In this document: in pieces, positions 1-8,770 of the stretch | How the letters are laid out: the number at the start of each line of letters is the position of its first letter | How positions within the stretch are numbered: position 1 is the stretch's first letter | Assembly: GCA_965247475.1 (NCBI GenBank) | Contig: OZ252016.1 | Span: 124,001 to 188,000 of the forward strand | DNA length: 64,000 bases | Source of the DNA: G965247475 sp965247475 | Lineage (GTDB): Bacteria > Chloroflexota > UBA11872 | Direction: 5' to 3' | The notes under the pieces: model-generated | What the model was told of the DNA's origin: nothing | What the model saw: only the letters and a program-made list of their open reading frames with translations | Database searches by the model: none | Program-made: the position numbers and the translations under genes

Positions 1-450
1 GCCGACCGGATCTCGCACATCGTGCTGCTCCACATGCGCGCCAACGGCTACGACTCCGACTGGACCGACGGGGCCGTGCGCCGGTTCATTCGGGAGGCCG
101 GGATCGATCTGTCCACGCTGATCGCCCTCTCACGCGCGGACATCACCAGCTATCGGCCTCGCCGGGTCGAGCGGGGCCTGGCGCGGGTGGCCGAGCTAGA
201 GGCGCGCTGCGAGCTCTTGCTCGGCGAGCAGGATGTGCGCGCGCTCGACAGCCCACTCGACGGCCATCACCTCATGCGGATGTTCGACCGTCCTCCGGGC
301 CGCTGGATCAAACCGATCAAGCAGCATCTGCTCGACCTGGTGCTGGACGGCGAACTCGAGCCCGACGACGTGGAGGGCGGCGAGCGCGCGGCGCGTGAGT
401 TCGCGGCGCGGACATCCGACACTCGGCCGGTCGCGGCCTCCAGGGCCTAG
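1..450 (+). CDS. CCA tRNA nucleotidyltransferase, C-terminal part (cut by window edge)
   Basis: The reading frame is open from base 1 and stops at 448-450, so the 5' end lies outside the window. The visible 149 residues look like the C-terminal helical region of bacterial poly(A) polymerase/CCA-adding enzymes: a helical stretch with ADITSYRP, then the family-typical PPGRWIKPIKQHLLDLVLDG segment near the end. These enzymes add or repair the 3' CCA of tRNAs. That fits the two serine tRNA genes near 60.3 kb, which do not encode CCA. The catalytic nucleotidyltransferase domain is not visible, so the assignment rests on the tail alone. Confidence 0.72.
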   Translation, partial: ADRISHIVLLHMRANGYDSDWTDGAVRRFIREAGIDLSTLIALSRADITSYRPRRVERGLARVAELEARCELLLGEQDVRALDSPLDGHHLMRMFDRPPGRWIKPIKQHLLDLVLDGELEPDDVEGGERAAREFAARTSDTRPVAASRA

Positions 451-499
451 GCGTAGATCCCACCGCACGTGCTCGCGCCTCCGCGCCGAGGATCGAGGG

Positions 500-546
500 T
501 CATTCCGACGCGAAGCGGAGGGCCGTCCTGAGTCCGTTGAAGGGCC
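500..546 (+). repeat. Composite interspersed repeat, A+B type
   Basis: It begins TCATTCCGACGCGAAGCGGA (unit A) and runs straight into a B unit like CCTGAGTCCGTTGAAGGG. The same A-then-B order occurs at 696-770, around 10.5 kb and around 52.9 kb. Unit A has ATTCC at one end and, in better copies, GGAAT at the other, so it can fold as a hairpin. Confidence 0.65.
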
Positions 547-695
547 TAGTGGGCGCCGGCACAGCGGCCGACCTCCCGTGTCATTCCTGTGTGTCCGAGG
601 TGGGGGTGAGGCTTAGTAGGGTCCCGAGCGACCGGCATCCCGTGTGGGGGCACCCTTGTGGTTGCCCGCGGTGGTGACTCCGCGCATCCCTCCTA

Positions 696-770
696 TCATT
701 CCGAGCGCAGCGAGGAATCTCATGGCCGCCGGACCGTCGAAAGCTCGTCCTGAGCTTGTCGAAGGACCGG
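696..770 (+). repeat. Composite interspersed repeat, A+B type, well-preserved copy
   Basis: Unit A at 696-720 starts TCATTCCGAG and ends GAGGAATCT, with inverted arms ATTCC and GGAAT. A linker containing GGCCGCCGGACCG follows. Unit B at about 746-768 contains CCTGAGCTTGTCGAAGG. The linker as well as both units recur elsewhere in the window, so the whole of about 75 bases behaves as one element. Confidence 0.75.
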
Positions 771-940
771 TCCTTCTGAGTCCACCTAAGGGGCCTAACC
801 CTCGCGGTGGATCGCCGCGGCCGGAACCCGATGCGCGGCCTGACGATCACCTGCGAGAATTGTCCTAGGCTGGTCTCTGGCGATTCTGCACAATCGTGCC
901 CGGTACGATCGCCGGGCGCGCGACGCTGAGTGAGGTCTCA

Positions 941-1639
941 ATGTCGAACGGAAAGGGCTCTCGCCGCGTGCTTGCGGGATTGATCATCGTCGTGGTCGGT
1001 GTCTGGCTGCTGCTGTCCAACGTCGGCGTGATCGACATTCACCAGCCGTGGCGGTGGTTCCCGTTGATCCTCGTGGCCATCGGACTCTGGACTTTGGTGC
1101 GCACGCACTTCCGCCAGGTCGTCGGGCCGATCATCTTGATTGCGATCGGCGTGGCGGTGCAGCTCACGGTGCTCGACTCCGTTCCCGATCGCGTGCGCGA
1201 CGCCGTCTGGCCGGTGGTCATTATCGTGGTCGGCCTGGTCGTGCTGCTCCGTCGCTCATCGGCGGCGGGCGAGCGAACCCCACGGCGATCCTTGGGCCAT
1301 GACTCCGCCGCCGGCCTCAACGTCGTCGCCGTGTTGTGGGCGGCGAACCATAGACTGTCCGGAGATTTTCGGCGCGGCCAAGCGACGTGCCTATTTGGAC
1401 GCGTCAACGTCGATCTTCGGGACGTGCAGATACCGCAGCCCCCAGCGGTGCTTGACCTTACCTGCATGTTCGGCGGGGCGGAGATCCGCGTGCCTGCCGG
1501 GTGGAACATCCGCACCGACATCGTGGCTATCTTCGGTGACACCGACGACAAGCGTTCGACGGCAGCCGCCACCGGAGGTCCCGTGCAGTTATCGATTCAA
1601 GGGCTGGCGCTGTTCGGGGGCCTCGTCATAAGAGACTGA
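941..1639 (+). CDS. LiaF-like / DUF5668 membrane protein
   Basis: The protein has 232 residues from the ATG at 941. An in-frame start 45 bases upstream at 896 is possible, but the ATG is followed at once by a typical short cytoplasmic start and the first membrane helix. Two pairs of hydrophobic segments (roughly residues 12-60 and 65-110) form the N-terminal membrane half. The soluble C-terminal half has the repeated FGRVNVDLRD, FGGAEIRVPAGW and FGDTDD pattern of LiaF-type envelope-stress domains, a small beta-helix. LiaF proteins in Firmicutes restrain the LiaRS two-component system, but no histidine kinase or response regulator is near, so the role here is open. It stands alone between a repeat gap and a small minus-strand gene. 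Confidence 0.7.
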   Translation: MSNGKGSRRVLAGLIIVVVGVWLLLSNVGVIDIHQPWRWFPLILVAIGLWTLVRTHFRQVVGPIILIAIGVAVQLTVLDSVPDRVRDAVWPVVIIVVGLVVLLRRSSAAGERTPRRSLGHDSAAGLNVVAVLWAANHRLSGDFRRGQATCLFGRVNVDLRDVQIPQPPAVLDLTCMFGGAEIRVPAGWNIRTDIVAIFGDTDDKRSTAAATGGPVQLSIQGLALFGGLVIRD

Positions 1640-1720
1640 GCCAATCGACAGCGACCCTAAGGCTTCACCTTCAAGGGTCTGTAGAGTTCGAGTCCGCTGG
1701 GACGTACCCGTCCCCCCGCT

Positions 1721-1993
1721 TCAGCTCGATCGCACCATTCGCTGAATGCCCAGGTCTCCGGCGCGCATCTCGAACTTAACCTGGAATCCCTGTTGCAACG
1801 CCGCCGACTGAATGCGGCCGCGAATCGTTGGCTGACGCTTCTTCTCGTCTTCGCTTATGCTAATGACCACCCACTCGCCGAGCTTGCTGCGGGACGCCGC
1901 GCGAACGATCTCGCGGATCTCAGGGCTAATACGACGTGCGCGCTGCGGTCGCTGCGACCAATCCGACGAACTCACGGTCTCTCGAATCTTCAA
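1721..1993 (-). CDS. Small basic protein of unknown function (TTG start)
   Basis: I do not recognise this 90-residue protein. It is probably real. The TTG start at 1991-1993 is preceded by a strong Shine-Dalgarno stretch, GGAGGAGATCACC on the minus strand (about 1997-2009), and by a plausible promoter at 2035-2064. Base composition is less GC-rich than in the flanking genes. The protein is basic with a helix-rich start (ISPEIREIVRAA). A later segment, TIRGRIQSAALQQGFQVKF, reads like a helix followed by a strand. No signal peptide or membrane helix is visible. It lies convergent to the LiaF-like gene and downstream of pyrK on the same strand. Confidence 0.55.
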   Translation of the reverse strand: MKIRETVSSSDWSQRPQRARRISPEIREIVRAASRSKLGEWVVISISEDEKKRQPTIRGRIQSAALQQGFQVKFEMRAGDLGIQRMVRSS

Positions 1994-2034
1994 CGGTGAT
2001 CTCCTCCGGTACGGCTAGCATTGTGCCGCCGATG

Positions 2035-2064
2035 ACGATAGCACATACCAAACTCATACGGCAA
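2035..2064 (-). promoter_or_regulatory. Candidate promoter for the small TTG-start gene
   Basis: On the minus strand, TTGCCG (2059-2064) and TATCGT (2035-2040) are separated by 18 bases, and TGTGC just before the -10 gives an extended -10 form. The start codon follows about 42 bases downstream. Confidence 0.4.
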
Positions 2065-2164
2065 GCCCAGAGTTACGTTGAACTGAAGACGCTGCATACT
2101 CCGTGGCCAGATGCGGTCGGGGAGCGGTCGCTGATGCCCGCGAGCCGCACGCGGTGACTGGTTG

Positions 2165-2962
2165 CTAGTCGTGACGCCATTCCCACGTGAGGTCGTTCTG
2201 TCGAAACACAGGTCCGTCGCGGCACACGCGACGGACGGCATCGCGAGTCTTGACGACGCACGAGTAGCACACGCCCATCGCGCAGCCCATGCGCGCCTCG
2301 AGTGATGTGAATGCCGGGGTAGCCCCATCGTCATGCTCGCGCGAGAGTTCGCTCATCCGCCGCATCATCGGCGTTGGACCACACACGAAGATCTGGTCGG
2401 CCCACCCGAGCCGATCCGGCACCAGGTCGGTCACGAAGCCGTGATGTCCCTCGCTGCCGTTGTCGGTTGCGACCAGATAGGTCGTGCGGTCGTCGACGTA
2501 TTCGCGAGGCGTCAGGGCCGATCGGTCGCGGCCGCCGCACAGGATCACGGTCTCCACATCACGAGTCGGCGCGGTGGCGGCCAGGGTCAGAAGCGGCGCC
2601 AGGCCGATCCCCCCGGCGACCATCAGTGCCCGCCGGCCTCCCTCGACGAACTCGAAGCGGTTCCCGAGCGGCCCGAGGAGATCGATTGGTGTACCGGGCG
2701 GCTGCTGCACCAGCCACGCCGTGCCTCGGCCGACCACTTCGATTAGGAACGACACCCGCCCCTCGTCTGGCTCGATGCGGCTGAAGCTCATGGGACGCCG
2801 CAGCATCGGGTCGTACGCATCCTCAGGCCCGCACAACACGTGCGCGAACTGGCCCGGACCAGCGTCCGCCGCCGTATCCGGCGCCTCGTAGTCGCACCAC
2901 CAGAGGCGCTCCGAGAGCCGCGTGTTCCGGAGCGCCCGCGCGGTCTCCAGGCGCGGTATCAC
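2165..2962 (-). CDS. pyrK: Dihydroorotate dehydrogenase B, electron-transfer subunit
   Basis: PyrK passes electrons from the class 1B dihydroorotate dehydrogenase to NAD+ through FAD and a [2Fe-2S] cluster. The 265-residue protein shows the FAD-binding RRPMSFS motif, the NAD-binding GGIGLAPLL motif and CGPTPMM. Near the C-terminus are four cysteines (about residues 227, 232, 235 and 247) in the pattern MGCAMGVCYSC...RVCRDGPVF, the expected cluster ligands. Its start overlaps the stop of carB by four bases (ATGA), so it is the last gene of the pyr operon. The catalytic partner PyrD is not in this window and must be encoded elsewhere. Confidence 0.93.
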   Translation of the reverse strand: MIPRLETARALRNTRLSERLWWCDYEAPDTAADAGPGQFAHVLCGPEDAYDPMLRRPMSFSRIEPDEGRVSFLIEVVGRGTAWLVQQPPGTPIDLLGPLGNRFEFVEGGRRALMVAGGIGLAPLLTLAATAPTRDVETVILCGGRDRSALTPREYVDDRTTYLVATDNGSEGHHGFVTDLVPDRLGWADQIFVCGPTPMMRRMSELSREHDDGATPAFTSLEARMGCAMGVCYSCVVKTRDAVRRVCRDGPVFRQNDLTWEWRHD

Positions 2963-5900
2963 GGCGCGGCCGCGCCCGGCGATGCGCCCGCTCGATACTC
3001 ATCGATGCAGCGGACCTCGAACGTTCCCGGTGCATCCCGCAGCGCGGTCACCAGCGCGCGCGCGGTGTCGAGCGACGTTAGGCACGGCGTGTGTGTTTCC
3101 GCGGCCGCCCGCCGCATGTAGTGCCCATCCATCAACGCCTCGCGGCCGCCGGTGAGCGTGTTGATCACCAGCACCGTCCGCCCGGCTCGGATGTACTCCT
3201 CCACGTTCGGGCTGCCCGCCCGGATCTTGCTCACGGGCGTCGCGTCCAGCCCGAGCCGCTCGCCAATGAACCTCGCGGTGCCCTCGGTGGCCAGCAGCCC
3301 ATAGCCGAGCTCGGCCAGGTCTCGGATGACCCCGGCCGCCTCCTCCTTGTCACGATCGGCGATCGATACCAGCACGTCCCCGGTGCTTGGCAGATCGTTG
3401 CCCGCCGCGATCATGGCCTTCAGCAGCGCCGCCGAGAACCTGCGGTCCACGCCCATCACCTCTCCGGTGGACTTCATCTCCGGACCCAGATACGTATCCA
3501 CGCCGGATAGCTTGGCCATGGAGAACACCGGCGCCTTCACCGCAAACAGCTCCGGCGCCGGCGCGAGGCCCGGCTCATAGCCCATCGCGGCGAGCGTTTC
3601 TCCGAACATCGCGCGCGTTGCCAGGCGCACCATTGGGATGCCGGTGGCCTTGCTCAGAAACGGCACCGTTCGGCTGGCCCGCGGGTTCACCTCCAGCACG
3701 TACACCTCGCCGTCGTGGATCACGTACTGGATGTTCACCAGCCCGCGCGTTTGCAGGCCCTTGCATATGCGCTGCGTGTAGTCCAGCAGCGTGGCCTGTG
3801 CGGTGGCGTCCACGCTCACCGGCGGGTACACCGCGAAGCTGTCGCCGGAGTGCACGCCGGCCCGCTCGATGTGCTCCATGATTCCAGGTATCAGCGTGTG
3901 TTCACCGTCGCAGATCGCATCCACTTCAACTTCGCGGCCCTGGAGGTACTTGTCGATCAGAACCGGATGCGCCGGGGAAGGCTGCGTCACGTCGCGCACA
4001 TAGCGCTCCAGCTCGTGGCGGTTCTCCACGATCTCCATCGCCCGGCCGCCCAGCACATACGAAGGCCGCAGCAGCACCGGATAGCCCAGACTCGCGGCCA
4101 CTGTCGCCGCGTCGGCCATGCGGGATACCGCGCCGCCGGGCGGGCGCAGGATCCCAAGCCGCTCGAGAAACCGGTCGAACTTGGCCCGGTCCTCGGCCTC
4201 GTCGATGCTGGCGACGCCGCTGCCCGCCATCTGGAATCCGAGCGCGTACAACGGCGCCGCGAGATTGATCGCCGTCTGGCCGCCGAATTGCGCCACCACC
4301 GGCGGCGCGACGCCGCCATTGGCCTCGTTGGCCAGCACGTCGGCCACGCTCTCCTCGTCCAGCGCCTCGAAATAGAGCCGCCGAGACGAGTCAAAGTCGG
4401 TGCTGACCGTTTCGGGATTCGAGTTGATCATCACGCTCTCGAGCCCCACGTCCTCGAGCGCCCATGCCGCGTGAACCGAGCAGTAGTCGAACTCGATCCC
4501 CTGACCGATTCTGATCGGACCGCTCCCCACTACTACGGCCGCGCGCCCGCCGTCGGTCACCGCCTCGTTCTCACGTTCGTACGTGCTCCAGAAGTACGGC
4601 GTGGCCGCGTCGAACTCCGCCGCACAGGTATCGACCATCTTGTAGACCGGCGTGATTGCGTGCTCCAGCCGTAGCTCGCGCACCCGCTGCGGCAGCGTGT
4701 CCGACAGCGCCGCGATCATCTCGTCCGAGAATCCCAGTCGCTTGGCCTCCCAGAGCAGATCCGGCGTCAGCGACTCCTCGAGCAGGCGCCGTTCCAGCGC
4801 GTGGATATTGGCCAGTTTCTGGATGAAGAACGGATCGATGCCGGATCGCTCGGCGATCTCGGCCGGCGTGGCCTCGCGCCGCAGCGCCGCCATGATCGCC
4901 GCCAGCCGCTCGTCGTGCGCGTGCTCGATGCGCCACCAAATCGCGCTCTCGTCGGTCGACCATGCCGGGTCTTCCCACAGCAGCGTCTTCCCGCCGATCT
5001 CCAGACCGCGCACCGCCTTGTTCAGCGCCGCCTCGATCGTGCGCTCGATCGCCATCACCTCGCCGGTTGCCTTCATCTGGGTCCCGATGCGCCGGTCGCC
5101 GTGGCTGAACTTGTCGAACGGCCAGCGTGGGATCTTGGCCACCACGTAGTCGAGCGCGGGCTCGAACGCGGCCGTTGTCTTGCGTGTGATCGGGTTCGCG
5201 AGATCGTCCAGCGTGCGCCCGAGCGCGATCTTGGCCGCGATGCGTGCGATCGGATAGCCGGTCGCCTTCGACGCCAGCGCCGACGACCGGCTCACCCGCG
5301 GATTCACCTCGATCACGTGGTAGGCGAACGACCGCGGGTCCAGCGCGAACTGGATGTTGCACCCGCCCTCGACCCCGAGCGCGCGGATGATCTTGAGCGA
5401 CGCCGAGCGGAGCATCTGGTACTCCTTGTCGCTCAACGTCTGGCTGGGTGCGAACACGATTGAGTCGCCCGTGTGCACGCCCATCGGATCAAAGTTCTCC
5501 ATGTTGCAGACGGTGATGCAGTTGTCCGCGCCGTCCCGCATCACCTCGTACTCGATTTCCTTCCATCCGATCAGCGAGCGCTCCACCAGCACTTGGTGGA
5601 TCAGGCTGGATTGCAGCCCCCGCCGCACCGCCGCCTCGAACTCGTCCTCGTGCCGCGCCACGCCGCCGCCGGTGCCGCCCAGCGTGTAGGCCGGCCGGAT
5701 GATCAGTGGGAATCCGGCGCCGCGCGCGAACTCCCACGCCTCTGGCAGCGAGCGCACGATCCGGCTCTCCGGTACTGGTTCCCCAATCCGGATCATCAGG
5801 TCCCGAAACCGCTCCCGGTCCTCGGCGTCCTTGATCGCCTCCAGCGGCGTGCCCAGCAGCTCGAGTCCATAGCGTTCCAGCACCCCCGCCTCGGCCAGCT

Positions 5901-6192
5901 CCACGGCCAAGTTCAGGCCCGTCTGACCGCCCATGGAGGCCAGCAGCCCGTCCGGCCGCTCGCGCTCGATGACGCGCTCGACGACCGGGACGGTAAGCGG
6001 CTCGATATAGACGCGGTCGGCGATGCCCTCGTCCGTCATGATGGTGGCCGGGTTGGAGTTAACCAGCACCGACGTCACGCGTTCCTCGCGCATGGCCTTG
6101 CACGCCTGCGTGCCGGCGTAGTCGAACTCCGCCGCCTGTCCGATCACGATCGGGCCTGAGCCGATGATCAGGACCTTGCCGATCTCAGCCAT
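2959..6192 (-). CDS. carB: Carbamoyl-phosphate synthase, large subunit
   Basis: The large subunit makes carbamoyl phosphate from bicarbonate, two ATP and ammonia channelled from CarA. The 1,077-residue length is normal. The two homologous halves are clear: GSGPIVIGQAAEFDYAG opens the first and GSGPIRIGQGIEFDYCSVHA the second, each with an ATP-grasp domain (EVNPRVSRSSALASKATGYP and EVNPRASRTVPFLSKATGIP). The C-terminal MGS-like allosteric domain follows and ends the protein. The gene starts with ATG 24 bases after carA and overlaps pyrK at its end. Product supply for both pyrimidines and arginine is usual for this enzyme. Confidence 0.98.
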   Translation of the reverse strand: MAEIGKVLIIGSGPIVIGQAAEFDYAGTQACKAMREERVTSVLVNSNPATIMTDEGIADRVYIEPLTVPVVERVIERERPDGLLASMGGQTGLNLAVELAEAGVLERYGLELLGTPLEAIKDAEDRERFRDLMIRIGEPVPESRIVRSLPEAWEFARGAGFPLIIRPAYTLGGTGGGVARHEDEFEAAVRRGLQSSLIHQVLVERSLIGWKEIEYEVMRDGADNCITVCNMENFDPMGVHTGDSIVFAPSQTLSDKEYQMLRSASLKIIRALGVEGGCNIQFALDPRSFAYHVIEVNPRVSRSSALASKATGYPIARIAAKIALGRTLDDLANPITRKTTAAFEPALDYVVAKIPRWPFDKFSHGDRRIGTQMKATGEVMAIERTIEAALNKAVRGLEIGGKTLLWEDPAWSTDESAIWWRIEHAHDERLAAIMAALRREATPAEIAERSGIDPFFIQKLANIHALERRLLEESLTPDLLWEAKRLGFSDEMIAALSDTLPQRVRELRLEHAITPVYKMVDTCAAEFDAATPYFWSTYERENEAVTDGGRAAVVVGSGPIRIGQGIEFDYCSVHAAWALEDVGLESVMINSNPETVSTDFDSSRRLYFEALDEESVADVLANEANGGVAPPVVAQFGGQTAINLAAPLYALGFQMAGSGVASIDEAEDRAKFDRFLERLGILRPPGGAVSRMADAATVAASLGYPVLLRPSYVLGGRAMEIVENRHELERYVRDVTQPSPAHPVLIDKYLQGREVEVDAICDGEHTLIPGIMEHIERAGVHSGDSFAVYPPVSVDATAQATLLDYTQRICKGLQTRGLVNIQYVIHDGEVYVLEVNPRASRTVPFLSKATGIPMVRLATRAMFGETLAAMGYEPGLAPAPELFAVKAPVFSMAKLSGVDTYLGPEMKSTGEVMGVDRRFSAALLKAMIAAGNDLPSTGDVLVSIADRDKEEAAGVIRDLAELGYGLLATEGTARFIGERLGLDATPVSKIRAGSPNVEEYIRAGRTVLVINTLTGGREALMDGHYMRRAAAETHTPCLTSLDTARALVTALRDAPGTFEVRCIDEYRAGASPGAAAP

Positions 6193-6216
6193 CGGCTCGC
6201 CTGCTGCGCTCGGCGA

Positions 6217-7422
6217 TCAACGGTCGGCGCCCGGCCGCTGGCGTTCTACCGTGTCTAGGAATTCGTCGAACAAGTACTGGTTGTCTTGCGGCCCGGGGCT
6301 GGCCTCCGGGTGGTACTGGATCGACCGCACCGGCAGTGTCGGGTGCGTCAGACCCTCCACCGACCCGTCATTCAGATTCACGTGGCTGACCGCGAACCCG
6401 CTGTCCGGTGGAATCGAGGCCGCATCCACCTGGTACCCGTGGTTTTGCGAGGTGATGTGCGTTCGCCCGCTGCGGAGGTCCTTCACCGGATGGTTCGCGC
6501 CGCGGTGCCCGAACGGCAGGCGGCTCGTGGTCGCGCCGATCGCCAGCCCGAGCAGCTGATGTCCCAGGCAGATCCCGATCAGTGGATATCGCCCCACCAG
6601 GCCTCGAATCGTCGTGACCGCCGCGCTTGCTTGTTGCGGGTCGCCCGGCCCGTTGCAGACCACCACGCCGTCGGGTTCCAGCGCCGCGATGTCGCTCGCG
6701 TCGGCGCCGTAGGGCACCACGTGCACCTGGCAACCGCGCCTGGCCAGCGATCGCACGATATTGGTCTTCACACCCACGTCGAGCACCACGATCCGGGGCG
6801 ACCAATCACGCCGGGAGGGCTCCGGCCACGGTGCCCACGCCGCCTCGTCCGACACGAACCGGTCCGGTGTGGTTACGTCGTCCACGAAGGTCTGCGCGCC
6901 GTACCGGATCGCCTTCCGCGCGGCCTGCACCTGCGCGTCTGCCCAATCCGCGGCGCCCGGCCAGCGACCAGTTGCCCAACGGAAGTAGGGTGCTCCATCC
7001 GCCGCCTCGGCAGGCGCCCGCGCGATCACGCCGCGTTGCGGCCCGGCCGTGCGCAGGACTCGCGTGAGCGCGCGCGTATCGATCCCTTGGATTCCGGGAA
7101 CGCCATGGTTCGCCAGGTAGTCATGCAGCCCGCCTGACGCTCGCCAGTTGCTGTGCGTCGCGGCCAGCTCGCGCACCGCCAGTCCCGCGATCCACGGCCG
7201 CCGCGACTCGACGTCGTCGGCGTTCACGCCGTAGTTGTTGATCAGCGGATAGGTCAGCGTGACGATCTGGCCGTGGTACGACGCGTCCGTCGAGATCTCC
7301 TGATAGCCGGTCATGCTCGTGTTGAAGACCACCTCCCCTTCACGCGGCTCGGCGCTCCCGAATCCGTGGCCGAAGAAGAGGTCGCCGGTCTCCAGCGCGA
7401 GGAGCGTTGGGCTACCCCGCAT
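6217..7422 (-). CDS. carA: Carbamoyl-phosphate synthase, glutaminase subunit
   Basis: CarA hydrolyses glutamine and feeds ammonia to CarB. The chosen ATG at 7420-7422 gives 401 residues and an 11-base overlap with the end of pyrC. The open frame continues upstream inside pyrC, but that part is a shadow. The N-terminal small domain carries GEVVFNTSMTGYQE. The class I glutaminase domain has GICLGHQL with the nucleophile Cys285 and the dyad His371/Glu373 in YHPEASPGP. The protein is slightly longer than typical CarA (about 380 residues), with extra sequence around residues 140-200. Confidence 0.97.
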   Translation of the reverse strand: MRGSPTLLALETGDLFFGHGFGSAEPREGEVVFNTSMTGYQEISTDASYHGQIVTLTYPLINNYGVNADDVESRRPWIAGLAVRELAATHSNWRASGGLHDYLANHGVPGIQGIDTRALTRVLRTAGPQRGVIARAPAEAADGAPYFRWATGRWPGAADWADAQVQAARKAIRYGAQTFVDDVTTPDRFVSDEAAWAPWPEPSRRDWSPRIVVLDVGVKTNIVRSLARRGCQVHVVPYGADASDIAALEPDGVVVCNGPGDPQQASAAVTTIRGLVGRYPLIGICLGHQLLGLAIGATTSRLPFGHRGANHPVKDLRSGRTHITSQNHGYQVDAASIPPDSGFAVSHVNLNDGSVEGLTHPTLPVRSIQYHPEASPGPQDNQYLFDEFLDTVERQRPGADR

Positions 7423-8770
7423 GCGCGCCCACCGGACTGGCCTGGACGCGATCGAACACGACCTCGCCCCCCACGATCGTGTAGTGCACCACGCCGCGCA
7501 TCGGCATGCCCGCCAGCGGCGTGTTCCGTCCCTTGGATGCGAACCCGGCCGGATCGACCACGAACTCCTCGTCCGGATCGAACACCACCACGTCGGCCGG
7601 CGCCCCAACCTCCAGCGAGCCATATGGGAGGCCGTACGCGCGGGCGGGCGCGATGGTCAGCTTCTCGATCGCCGTGGCCAGGTCCAGCTTGTCGTCGTGC
7701 ACGAGCGTCAGCACACTCGCCAGCGCCGTCTCGAACGCCGAGAACCCCACCGCCGCGTCCGCGTATTCCACGTCCTTGTCCTGCGAGGCGTGCGGCGCGT
7801 GATCGGTCGCGATGCAATCGATCGTCCCGTCCAGCAACGCTTGCAGCAGGCGGTCGCAGTCGGATTGCTCGCGCAGCGGCGGCGCGACCTTGGTATTGCT
7901 GTCGTATGCCCCGAGCGCCGCGCTGACCGGTTCGTCGCGGCCGCCGATCAAGTCCGCCGTCAGCGTCAGATGGTGCGGGGTCACCTCGGCCGTCACCGCC
8001 GCGCCCCGGTCCTTGGCACGTCTGATGAAATCGACCGACCCGCCCGACGTCACGTGCAGGCAGTGGTAGCGGCCGCCCGTCAGCTCCGTCAGCAGCAGGT
8101 CGCGGGCCAGCATTATCTCCTCGGACTGACGCGGCGTGCCCTTGAGTCCCAGGCGGGTGGAGGCCAGCCCCTCGTGCATCGAAGCGTCCCGGTACAGCTC
8201 CGGGTCCTCGCAGTGATTGCTGACCGGCAGCCCCAACTGGCTCGCGTACTCCAGGGCGTGCCGCATGATCGCCGTGCTGGCCAGCGGGATCCCGTCGTCC
8301 GTGAATCCGATCACGCCGGCGGCCGCCAGATCGCCCATCTCGACGAGCTGCCCGCCGCGCTGGCCCGTCGTGATCGCGGCGTGGACGTACACCCGTACGC
8401 GCGCCGAGCGCGCCGCCTCGTCCAACAGCCCCTCGACCACGCTGCGCGAGTCGATCACCGGGTCGGTGTTCGGCATCGTGCAGACCGTCGAGAATCCGCC
8501 CGCGGCCGCGGCCGCCGTGCCGCTCGCCAGATCCTCCTTGTACTCGAAGCCCGGCACGCGCAGATGCGCGTGAACGTCAACCAGACCGGGCGCCGCCACC
8601 AGGCCTGCGGCCTCGATGATCTGGGGAGTTCCCAGCGGCAGTTGCGCGTCCGATTCGCCGATCGTCGCGATCCTCCCGTTCTCGATCACGATGTCTCCCA
8701 CGCGGTCGATGCCCTGCGACGGATCGATTACGCGGCCGCCCCGAACGATCAGATGACCGCCGTCTCTCAT
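7412..8770 (-). CDS. pyrC: Dihydroorotase, class I
   Basis: Dihydroorotase closes carbamoyl aspartate to dihydroorotate. The 452-residue protein is an amidohydrolase with the metal-binding DVHAHLRVPG motif (His67, His69), NHCEDPEL, HVTSGGSVDFI and the catalytic ATDHAPH. Length and the GFTDDG loop fit the monofunctional type I enzymes of Gram-positive bacteria rather than the shorter E. coli type II. It starts inside the stop of pyrB (four-base overlap) and its end overlaps carA by 11 bases, indicating tight translational coupling. The metal motif reads HAH, where HVH is commoner, which is a mild variation. Confidence 0.96.
   Translation of the reverse strand: MRDGGHLIVRGGRVIDPSQGIDRVGDIVIENGRIATIGESDAQLPLGTPQIIEAAGLVAAPGLVDVHAHLRVPGFEYKEDLASGTAAAAAGGFSTVCTMPNTDPVIDSRSVVEGLLDEAARSARVRVYVHAAITTGQRGGQLVEMGDLAAAGVIGFTDDGIPLASTAIMRHALEYASQLGLPVSNHCEDPELYRDASMHEGLASTRLGLKGTPRQSEEIMLARDLLLTELTGGRYHCLHVTSGGSVDFIRRAKDRGAAVTAEVTPHHLTLTADLIGGRDEPVSAALGAYDSNTKVAPPLREQSDCDRLLQALLDGTIDCIATDHAPHASQDKDVEYADAAVGFSAFETALASVLTLVHDDKLDLATAIEKLTIAPARAYGLPYGSLEVGAPADVVVFDPDEEFVVDPAGFASKGRNTPLAGMPMRGVVHYTIVGGEVVFDRVQASPVGAHAG

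Larger units (their letters stand above)
451..940. other. Intergenic gap filled with interspersed repeats
   Basis: No credible gene lies in these 490 bases. The gap holds two copies of a composite repeat (500-546 and 696-770) and GC-rich filler between them. Small open frames here read through the repeats and have no recognisable features. A weak promoter for the downstream LiaF-like gene could lie around 860-890, but no convincing -10 or -35 pair was found. Confidence 0.6.

Noticed and set aside
1680..1715. A tRNA T-loop-like string (GTTCGAGTCC) downstream of the LiaF-like gene
   Set aside because: The bases around it do not form a T-stem, and no acceptor, D or anticodon arm was found. It is not a tRNA gene or a clear attachment site.
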